A stretch of 64,000 nt of DNA from Rhipidocladum racemiflorum (lineage: Eukaryota; Streptophyta; Magnoliopsida; Poales; Poaceae). The notes below the pieces were generated by a model. The model ran no database searches. It saw only the letters and a program-made list of their open reading frames with translations, and was not told where the DNA came from. Numbering within the stretch: the stretch's first letter is position 1; every line of letters starts with the position of its first letter. The position numbers and the translations under genes were made by a program. Shown one piece after another: positions 55,893-64,000 of this stretch. The stretch is taken from the NCBI GenBank assembly GCA_036346355.1, contig CM070584.1, forward strand, positions 53,775,097-53,839,096, given 5' to 3'.

Positions 55893-56020
55893 CCTCGTCA
55901 CTGACGATTTTAGTCAAAAACCGTCAGTGGTGTGACTATCTGTGATGATCAATTATCACTAACGGTTTGCAAAACCATCAGTGATAAAAGATCTAATATA
56001 AGTCTTTTTCTATAGTAGTG
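55893..56020. mobile_element. CACTA transposon terminus
   Basis: The right end, read inverted, is CACTACTATAGAAAAAGAC, a CACTA (En/Spm) end. Inside it are subterminal repeats of the TCACTGACGGTTTT type in both orientations. The other end was not identified, so this is a fragment or a very short deletion copy. Confidence 0.6.
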
Positions 56021-56859
56021 AGGGGGGCATCTCCTCCTGCTTTCGTCGGTTGAAGATAAGGTACCAAAACAAATTAAGTGGTGATTCTTTGTATCATCCA
56101 TCGAACGGCTAGTAATCGAACATCTAACGGGAGGCTTCCCTCGTACAAGTTGGCGCAACATCACTAAACAATACGTGTAACAATTTGTAATCAATATGTG
56201 CAACAAAATACGAAGAAAGAAGTGCAGTACCCTAAAAAATTAAGGAACCTATAAAAATTCTCACTGCAAATTGGATTCCCGTAGTCTGCTTCCAAGAAGG
56301 AGACACGGGGGAGGGAGAGGGTGATCTCCCAGCCACCGTCGGCTCACCGAAGTCCCCAGCTTACTAGAGGAGCAGGATGGATGAAGGAGGAAGAACCCAG
56401 CCGGTTACAATAAATTTACAAAAAATATGCAACATTGATACAATGAACATGCAGCAAAATTCTCCACGATTACAATAACCAATCACAAAAAAAAATATGG
56501 CGGAACGAACTAACAACGATTGCAACCAAAAAAATCTTGTGCAACAAATCCATAACTAACTGCCATAAAAAAAATTCTTATGCAACAAATCTACAACCCA
56601 ATTGCAACAAATAAAAAATACAACTGCAATAAAAACCTTTTTTGGCAAATTTTGAGAAGACATGCTATATAAATCATACACTTCATGCAACAATTGATAA
56701 AAAGTGCTGCAACAATATAGAGAGATACCCGCAACAAGCCTACTGGGAGAAGGATGATATGAAGGCAACAGTGGCTGGCCGGTGTTGTGTCTCTGCCCCC
56801 ACAATGTTGCCTCGTCGCCGGCCCTACTCATCATCAGTGTGCAGAGAACCTAGTTCATA
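56021..56859. other. Intergenic, no gene seen
   Basis: AT-rich with repeated TGCAACAA / AACAAAT words between 56160 and 56720. No credible frame. Confidence 0.45.
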
Positions 56860-57116
56860 CTTCCTCCTATCACAAATAGTTATCGTTTTAGACATTAACA
56901 CAGCCTCAAAACACAACTTTAACCACTAATTTTTATTATAGTATATTTATAAAACTCAATAAAATTATAATATTATGAAAGTACTTCTCAAGACAAGTCT
57001 ACACATATAATTTTCACATATCCAAATTAAATATTTAAAAATACATCGATAGTTAAAGTTTCAGAAGTTTGATCATCACTATGTCTAAAATGATAACTAT
57101 TTGTAACCAGAGGGAC
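56860..57116. mobile_element. Stowaway-like MITE
   Basis: The inverted ends share ACAAATAGTTATCRTTTTAGACA. TA lies on both sides (56858-56859 and 57117-57118). It is the most complete copy of the family also seen at 433 and 5441. Confidence 0.75.
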
Positions 57117-57581
57117 TACTCCTCAATGAACTCTGTGGTGATTTTTTGAGCTCTTTTACGGTGGATTAAAATCAATATAAGCCGTCCATTCCTTTGAATC
57201 TAATGGTTGAAATCAATTAGATCTAGTTATACTACCACCTGTAGTATTTGTAGTAAAATTCAGAAAGGGGTAAAGGGGTAAAAAATTCTATCATTTTATT
57301 TGTCCTCTACGGTAAAACACGTCATGTAATCCTGATGAATGACGGATGAATGGATAAGAAGCCTTTGAAGATCATCAGGTATTCGGTGAATCCAAAACTG
57401 TAAACAAATTAGGAAAAGTTTAAAATACCTCTGATGAATGGATAGAAAAAATCTAAAATACCATTGATTTCTTCTACCACTATGTATTACCTATGTTATC
57501 CACCGTAAAATTTCTCGATTTTTTTTGGGCAAGGAACTCTGTGGCAAAGTTTCCTCAGGCAATATATTTCTAGAGAATAGC

Positions 57582-57863
57582 ATGGCGCCAAAATTCCTTC
57601 TTGCGGACTTCCTCAGGGCTTACACAGAAGGCAGAAGTAGCGCAGACGCAGTGAAGGTGTTTGCCAAGCACGTCTGCAAAGAGCAGGACAATCGTTTTCT
57701 TCAAGAGGCCAGCGCGGTCGCAGCCAAAATGCTTGCAACACAACTCGAAGAAGCTGCCAGTGATGAAGGATGTATCGACCCATCTCCGAAGTATCACAAG
57801 AAGCCGTGGAGCAAGCGCTCGAGCAGAAGCCGACTTAACAGGGACTTAACAGGGACAGGATAA
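57582..57863 (+). other. Unrecognised open reading frame
   Basis: 93 codons from the ATG; the frame is open further upstream to 57525. The first 65 residues look like an ordered protein: predicted helical, with balanced charges and hydrophobics (FLLADFLRAY, ASAVAAKMLATQLEEAA). The tail is basic and Ser/Arg-rich. I do not recognise a family. It may be a real small gene, an exon of a decayed gene or transposon cargo. Confidence 0.3.
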
Positions 57864-58012
57864 ACCTGTTTCGGCTAAGTAGCACCCAGAATGGTACTAG
57901 TTGACCGCTGATCAGTGCCGGCGTATATATCACTCTCGTAGTCTCGTGCCGAGATTCATCCTTGTCTGCGTAATCGTTCCACTGCTAAAATGGTATACTT
58001 GATCATGCTGTA

Positions 58013-58625
58013 TGTTCGCGCCAAAAACGTGAAGGGGGGTTTTCGGCCTCGAACACACAAGACAAACGCCGGGTTTGCAGAGCGTGCCAGTCGATTTGAC
58101 CTGAAATCGACAAGGTAGAATTTGTAATTCGATCAAAGCCGATAAACAAAGATCTATCGGCTTTTCGCTAGTCGGCAAAAAACCGATTAGGAGATAACTA
58201 GATCAATGATTCTGATTGATCCGGATATAAGGTAAAATCGGCCGGAAAGCGATGCGCAACAAAGCGAAGCAAATCAAACACAGGTGAAATCGGCCAAAAT
58301 CAACAATCGGCGATGCGCACTATGTTGATTCCGTCGACTTGCAGAGAAATCTATGAAGCTAAAGCAATGTAAAAGAAAATTTGTAAAAAGTAGGTGTTGT
58401 TGGAATTGATTGATTCTCTTTGCTTGGCGTCCACCCCTTTTATAACACGCTGGCGATCCGAGTCGCATATGGATACGGTGTGTTTTCCGTATCGGCCTCT
58501 AATGTGATTTCCTTTCCTTTCTAGAAACGGATTCCTTTTAAAGTCGTTTTACCGATTCCTTTACATCTGAATATTTCTTCTATTTTTAGACCGATTTCAA
58601 TACATGCCGAATTTTGGTGCAAACA
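58013..58625 (-). repeat. 3' LTR of the gypsy element
   Basis: 613 bp. Reading minus, it starts TGTTTGCACC and ends GGCGCGAACA, with short inverted TGTT/AACA borders. The purine tract lies directly outside the start. The left flank CTGTA would be the target duplication; the partner is outside the window. Confidence 0.75.
58437..58444 (-). promoter_or_regulatory. TATA box of the gypsy LTR
   Basis: TATAAAAG on the minus strand, about 180 bp inside the LTR start, a normal U3/R position. Confidence 0.65.
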
Positions 58626-58645
58626 TATGCCCCCTGTTTTGGAAG
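58626..58645 (-). other. Polypurine tract of the gypsy element
   Basis: AACAGGGGGCATA on the minus strand, immediately before the LTR start; primer for plus-strand DNA synthesis. Confidence 0.7.
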
Positions 58646-58802
58646 ATAATTTGTTATCTTTCAAAAGAATATATCGGCTTTTTCACTTGTATCGGCTGTC
58701 TGAGAAGAATCTTTTCTGAACTACCCCATTAAGCGTCTTGTAAAAATCTCGGTGCGTTATGAATGCACAATTGTTCCCTTTGTTCGCCTCCTTTTCTTGT
58801 CG

Positions 58803-58810
58803 TATAAATA
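58803..58810 (+). promoter_or_regulatory. TATA box for the antisense gene of the gypsy element
   Basis: TATAAATA, followed by AGGGG, on the plus strand and 107 bp upstream of the ATG at 58910. It is outside the LTR, so the antisense block appears to have its own promoter. Confidence 0.65.
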
Positions 58811-58909
58811 GGGGTCCCCATGGTCATTTTCACGTCTTGGGCTCGTATTGCAAGCAATCGGCCTTTCCCCCTTTTCTCATCAAGTCCCTTCCATCTCCGA
58901 TCGGCTATT

Positions 58910-60263
58910 ATGGACCCAACTCGGTATTTATACCAATCCCTCGAGTTCGATCAGTTCTTCTTAGGACCGATAGGAACCGTAACGTCCGATTCTGTGATCA
59001 ACGAAGAAATCCCTAGGCTTCCCTTGTCGGCCGCTGGCTATAACATAAAAGAATGGGACAAAAGCTTCCGTGCTTGGCCCACGGCTCTCAAGGGATGGCG
59101 ATCATGGTATATCAGAGTCTCGGCCCAAAAGCAGCGGAGTGGGAAAGGTTGGGTATAGCCGAGTGTCTTCCCTCGAGTTTGGCCAATCCTGAAGCTAATG
59201 AACCTTTGGTTGCATCGGCTTCTTATTTACGGTCCGATTCTTTCAACGCTTTTCTTTTAGGACCGGTCCAATCGGCCCAACCCTCCTTGGCGTCGCCCAA
59301 TTATCTTTGTCTTAGACCAGGCGGAGCTCGGTTGCTCGGCTTTTAGTGGCAAGCCCCACTATAAGCTAACCCGTAAGAAAGGGGAGGGTTTGGCGTAGAT
59401 ATATTCAAAATAACAACAAAGTTAATGGGCCTATATCGGATGAAGAACACGTAGCCTTCCTCAATCTCTGGTTGGATCGGTTCTTCTTTTGTGGCGCCTC
59501 TCTCGGCCCGACCCAAACTTATCAGCTAGTAGCAGAACAACTGGTAGAGGGTCGCCACCTTGCATTAGGAAAATTATTTCTGGGTGCTGTATTCCAAACG
59601 ATGCATTTTATCAGAAGCCGATTGTTTTCTGGTTTTGCCGATTTTGTTGTTGGCAACATAGGGGGCCCCTTGTGGTTCATCCAAACTTGGTTGTACTGTA
59701 TGTTCGGCCGATCCTTTCTTTCCCAACCTATGAATCAATCGGCTTTTCCTCGAAGATTACAGGAGGATACAATCCCCACTTATATAGCTAGCCGATCCTA
59801 CGGGGAGAACTTCATTATGTGCTCTGCTGATGATCAAAAAATTACTCCTGCAGCCATGCATAAATACCTCTCCTTCTTCCTGACCTTAGATCGGTCGTCT
59901 TTTGGCCAACATGACTTCTTTAGTTATCTTGACGCAGCCGATTATCCTTGGCCTTCTTTTCTTCATTTGGCCGCTGATAGTAGCCAGATGCCCCAGTCAA
60001 CCCTGGATTTATACAAAATATTTCTTTCCCCTTGTATCTTCCACGTTGGCTTGAATTCCAGGAACCGAACTTTCCAACCATCATATGAGTTTTACCATCC
60101 TTCTATTTATGCTCGTCAGTTGGGCTTTGGTCAAGCCATACCCAGCTTCTCCCTTCTTGAGCGTATCGAACCCCGCGCACGAGTGACCAACTTCGGTAGC
60201 GGCGGGTTGTTCTTGAACTTGCCGATGAATTCCAAATTGTCCACATGCCCCATTTTATCCTAA
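58910..60263 (+). pseudogene. Antisense plant-mobile-domain-like ORF of the gypsy element
   Basis: It encodes a protein of the type annotated as gypsy-type transposon / plant mobile domain; the function is unknown. From ATG 58910 the frame gives MDPTRYLYQSLEFDQFFLGP. It moves to a second frame near 59120 (AEWERLGIAECLPSSLANP) and to a third before 59472 (HVAFLNLWLDRFFFCG, then QLVAEQLVEG, GGPLWFIQTWLY and CSADDQKITPAAMHKYLSFF). Removing the two breaks would leave a protein of about 450 residues, so this copy is decayed. It runs opposite to pol and towards it. Similar antisense frames are known in several plant gypsy lineages. Confidence 0.75.
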
Positions 60264-60721
60264 ATAACCGTCGGTCAAGCGCATTTTCTAACTGGTGGTC
60301 TTCGATATCTGATGACCTTTTGATGGATAGAACACCATCGGCAATCCTTTCCCAATTCTTACCTAATTTTCATAGACCGACGGTAGCATCCACCGGCAGC
60401 TCAAGTGAAAGTTCGGGTTATACCAATTCATCGGTGGCGAAGTGCAGGAGTTTTATCCTTTTTCCGTTCGTTTTGATTGGCTTCTATTAATCTCGTTCTT
60501 TTGCGAGGCAATTATTCTGAGATGTTGGTACAACGATGGCCGATCCGATCGCACTCTTGGAAGTAGTCGACGAGCGGCCAAGGCGATCGGTGGGTACCAC
60601 CGGATATACGCCGGTACCTTGGGCATCCGTGGTCGACCTTTGTCGGACTTAGCGAGGCCGGCGTCGTCCGAGTAATGCTTCTCCATATCGGCTTCCATTT
60701 CCCTTTTCTTTTCTTGGCGTA

Positions 60722-61792
60722 ATGCTAACTCTTGGTATTTTTAGAAAGGAGGAGGGTCTAATAGGCCATCTCCTAGATCGAGAGCCTTCGGCCGATCACT
60801 CTCCGGAACAATCGGCTACTGATGTAATCTTGATCTCTTCCCCCCTTTTTCTTAAATGTTCTTATGACGAGTACTCATGTAAACACTTCATTTTATCTTT
60901 TCAGCAATCGCCTTCGGTGCAAGTAGCAGGGGTCATAGCCGATCTTCAAGGCACATCTTCGGCCCTTCCTTCTGCGCTGTCCCCGGTGCTTCCTGCTGTG
61001 CCATCACCTGCAATTGTTGTGCCGATTTCCCCTGATTCTACTGATCCTGCCAACCTTCTCGGGTTTACTTTGGATGACCTGAGCGACCCTGAGGTGATAG
61101 CTACAGATGACTACCCGGCCGACATTAGGCGAATCCTTGATGCTTCCATTACTGCGTCGGCTGCTGTTACTTCCGAGCCGGGTATGCAGGAAAGACTTAA
61201 CCGTCTTCTTCATGAGGTCATGCAACCCGAGGCGAGACTCCTGGAAAACACCCAATCACTTAGGAATGCAATGGCAACCATCCAAGCCGATCTCCCTCAA
61301 GAAGCAATGAATGCTCTCCTGGACGTCTGTCACCTGGATAGTAGAAGGGAGGCGGTGGAAGCGGCCAAATCCCGAATCGCCCGGAGGGAAGCACAAAAGG
61401 CCGATCAGAAGGTCTTGGATGATATGGTGGCTAACGCGAAACTTCTGAAAAGGGAATATGACCAAAGTACCGCCGTCTTAAAGCTAGGCAAAGGCAGAGC
61501 TCAAGAGTTGGAGACGGCCAAGGCTAAGTTGGAAGAGCAACTAGCCCAAGTGACCAAGGATCTAGCCGATTGCCAATCCAAGAATATTGAATCGGCTTCT
61601 TCTTTGGTAGCCAAGAAAAAACAAATTAGCGAAGTCTTTGCCCAAGTGAAGACTCAATCGGCCAAAGTGATCCCGATTCCAGGTGACGCGAAGGCCGATG
61701 ACAAGCTTGTTGACAGTATCCAGACTACCATTGGGAAGGCGGCGGCGGCTTTGTCGGGTCTAGGAGCCCACTTGCCCGGATCAGGGCTGTAA
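60722..61792 (+). CDS. Antisense coiled-coil ORF of the gypsy element
   Basis: An open frame with the start uncertain; a splice acceptor-like TATTTTTAG precedes 60745, so this is probably the last exon of the antisense gene that begins at 58910. The first 120 residues are Pro/Ser-rich. From about residue 165 to 330 there is a long heptad-rich coiled coil (ELETAKAKLEEQLAQVTKDL) without stops. The end is Gly/Ala-rich and the stop is at 61790. No enzyme motif. It converges on the integrase end, with 263 bp between. Confidence 0.6.
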   Translation: MLTLGIFRKEEGLIGHLLDREPSADHSPEQSATDVILISSPLFLKCSYDEYSCKHFILSFQQSPSVQVAGVIADLQGTSSALPSALSPVLPAVPSPAIVVPISPDSTDPANLLGFTLDDLSDPEVIATDDYPADIRRILDASITASAAVTSEPGMQERLNRLLHEVMQPEARLLENTQSLRNAMATIQADLPQEAMNALLDVCHLDSRREAVEAAKSRIARREAQKADQKVLDDMVANAKLLKREYDQSTAVLKLGKGRAQELETAKAKLEEQLAQVTKDLADCQSKNIESASSLVAKKKQISEVFAQVKTQSAKVIPIPGDAKADDKLVDSIQTTIGKAAAALSGLGAHLPGSGL

Positions 61793-62055
61793 TATTTTTA
61801 TCTTGCATGCTGGAACTACTAATCGTGTTGGCTTATGTGGTCGAGTTTTGTGAACAATGTTTTACCTCGTGGTCTGAATCTGTTTCGATCGGCCGTGTCA
61901 CTGATTTTATATGCATGTGCTTTGGTATTGATTCTTGATGCTCTCTGTGGTTAAGATCCAACCCATATCTTTGGGGTAATACGCCTTTAAATATTTTAGT
62001 TGATTGCTTTAGGTAGTATGAATCCGTCTAAGGACTCCGGTATATACAATTCTCG

Positions 62056-63105
62056 TCAACCGTAGATTGATCTTATAGGGACCTTCCCACGTTGGAGACC
62101 ATTTGCGAATCGGTTATCCTTAGACCCAATCGGCAACACGGTTTTCCATACTAAATCGGCTTGATTGAATGATTTGAAAATCACTTTTTTGTTATGCGAC
62201 ACGGCAACCATCTCTTTGTTCCTTTTAAGCCGATTTAACGTGATCAGCCTTAGTTCAGCTAAATCATCTAGATTGTCAAGCATCGCCTGTTTGTATTCAT
62301 CAGCTGATACCTTATCTTGCTCGTGTAGCCTTATTGAACCGATATTGATTTCAACAGGCAAAACGGGTTCTTGTCCGTATACCAACTGAAAGGGTGACAA
62401 TTTAGTTGTTCCGTGATGAGATAGCCGATAAGCCCATAAAGCCTCCGACAGCGTTGAATGCCATCTCCTTGGCTCTTCCTCAATTTTCCTTTTTATCAGC
62501 TTTATCAATATCTTGTTTGACGATTCGGCCTGCCCGTTGGCCTGAGCGTAGTAAGGGGAAGAGTTGAGTAATTTTATCCCAAGACTTTCCGCAAAACCTT
62601 TGAAATCATTGGACATGAACACAGTACCCTGATCAGTAGTGATTGTTTGTGGAATCCCAAACCAATGGACGATGTGTTCATTTATAAAGTCGATCAGCTC
62701 TTTACTAGTAACCTTCTTGAGTGGTACAGCTTCAACCCATTTTGAGAAATAATCCGTGGCTGCAAGGATGAATTTATGTCCTTTGCTGGATGACGGAAAT
62801 ATCTGGCCGATTATGTCTATACCCCATCCTCTAAATGGCCATGGCTTTATGATCGGATGTAAAGCCGATGCTGGTGCTGACTGTATGTTACCAAACTTTT
62901 GACACGTTTGGCATCCTTTATAATATTTGAAGCAGTCTTCTAACATCGTCGGCCAAAAATACCCTGTTCGTCTCAGTATCCATTTCATCTTATGAGCCGA
63001 TTGATGCGATCCACAAATGCCTTCATGGACTTCACCCATCGCCACTTTGGCTTCCTCGGCTCCCAGACATCTTAATAACAAACCTTCCATAGTCCGAAAG
63101 TACAA
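62056..63105 (-). pseudogene. Ty3/gypsy integrase
   Basis: It inserts the element's cDNA into the genome. Counting from the ORF start, the zinc-binding HHCC module is at 27-68 (H27, H34, C65, C68). The catalytic triad is complete: D97 (GIDIIG), D158 (TTDQG) and E194 (GQAESSNK), with the canonical 35 residues between the last two. The C-terminal part keeps LVWKTVLP. Near 62110 one base appears lost, since the normal ending continues in the next frame (EGPYKI). So the core is intact but the tail is shifted. Confidence 0.88.
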
Positions 63106-64000
63106 TACGTCTTCTAGTAGAACATATTTGAGTGCTTTGCGCCTGACCTTCTGCTCGGTCGGCTTGTTTGGATCGACAAATAATCCCTTATCTCTGTTCT
63201 CCGGTCGACAGGGGTGTACACATAAAATCGGCCTAAAGTTTAGATCGATTGGTCCCAGCTTTCAATCTTGTACCACGATGCACATTGTGCCAATCGGTTT
63301 GCTTTATTATTAGCTTCTCTGGGGATATGTTCTATGGAAAATGTAGTGAACGTCTCGATGATCTGGATGCATTGATGTAAGTACTGAGTTAACGCATCGT
63401 CGTTGCATCGGTATTCTCCTCTGACTTCTTTGTCACGATTAACATTGAGTCTCCAAAAGCTTCGGCGTCTTTCACTCCGATGCTTTCTAACAATTGTAGG
63501 CCCCTTAGTAATGCTTCGTACTCGCTTGGTTATTTGAACATCGGCTATTTAACCGATACATGAAGTCATACTCCTGTTTCCTAGGTGAAACTAATATCAC
63601 ACCGATACCTTCGCCTTCTTGGCAAGCAGACCCATCAAAATACAATGCCAAGGAGTTACACTAGTTGTTCCTACTAATGTTTCACTTCCTGTGATAAAAT
63701 CGGCTCTGACTTGTCCTTTCACAGATTTAGCCGACTCATAGGTTAACTCGAACTCTGTTAAGGCATATGCCCACTTACCAAGCCGACCCGAGGATTGGCG
63801 CTGATAATATGTATTTAACTACGTCGGTTTTGCATATTATAACGCATTTGGAAGCGAGCATATAATGTCTTAACTTGGTGCAAGCAAAATACAATGATAA
63901 GCATAATTTTTCTACTAGGGGATACCTGGTTTTACGCATCCGGAAAGCGTCGGCTTAAGTAAAATATTGCTCGTTCCTTCCTATCGGCTTCTTGTGTTAA
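63106..64000 (-). pseudogene. Ty3/gypsy RNase H region, frameshifted
   Basis: On the minus strand at about 63640-63500 one frame gives LYFDGSACQEGEGIGVILVSP, the first acidic motif of RNase H. After a frameshift at NQA, another frame gives EALLRGLQLLESIGVKDAEA and GDSMLIV (second and third motifs). Several stops lie further upstream. The active RT part is beyond the edge. Confidence 0.7.

Larger units (their letters stand above)
58013..64000 (-). mobile_element. Ty3/gypsy retrotransposon, 3' part, runs off the right edge
   Basis: Minus-strand element. The order from right to left is RNase H, integrase, a long spacer with plus-strand reading frames, a purine tract and the 3' LTR. Gag, protease, most of RT and the 5' LTR are beyond the window. 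Repeated ATCGGCY words throughout the body are typical of this element. Pol frames have at least two single-base breaks. Confidence 0.9.

Overview
This window is nuclear DNA from a grass, most probably a rice (Oryza) genome. The evidence is the intron-containing plant genes, the very GC-rich coding exons beside AT-rich intergenic DNA, and the kinds of transposon present: Stowaway MITEs, an Osmar-type mariner, hAT, PIF/Harbinger and CACTA ends, Helitrons, and Ty1/copia and Ty3/gypsy elements. I saw no rRNA, tRNA, CRISPR or bacterial features.

Five host genes can be supported. Three act on pectin: a pectin methylesterase with an inhibitor-like pro-region (minus strand, 1030-2059, second exon beyond the left edge), a complete two-exon pectin methylesterase (plus strand, 18467-20512) and a free invertase/pectin-methylesterase inhibitor (minus strand, 26175-26844). 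The fourth is an eleven-exon gene (minus strand, 30126-36243) whose joined exons give 926 residues. It matches PHS1, the plant protein that joins an actin-fragmin-kinase-like domain to a dual-specificity phosphatase. The fifth is a single-exon RING-H2 (ATL-type) ubiquitin ligase (minus strand, 52105-52827). A broken sulfotransferase copy lies at 29398-29941.

Most of the rest is mobile DNA, much of it nested. From 4 to 9 kb there is a cluster of non-autonomous hAT elements, one inside another, with readable 8-bp target duplications. From 21.2 to 25.4 kb lies a decayed copia element that lost its reverse-transcriptase core; its 3' LTR was later hit by a fold-back MITE. From 37.6 to 38.9 kb there is a PIF/Harbinger-like element, and from 41.2 to 43.0 kb a small non-autonomous LTR element with a perfect 5-bp target duplication. 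From 43.8 to 47.1 kb there is a complete mariner element with an uninterrupted 512-residue DD39D transposase. It also carries, in antisense, a piece resembling the C-terminal region of IDD zinc-finger proteins. From 58.0 kb to the right edge runs the 3' part of a minus-strand Ty3/gypsy element. Between its integrase and its 3' LTR it carries antisense reading frames (a plant-mobile-domain-like protein and a coiled-coil protein) with a TATA box of their own.

The most interesting items are the apparently intact mariner with its antisense cargo, the antisense gene block of the gypsy element, the pectin-gene cluster, and several nested insertions that can be placed in time order.
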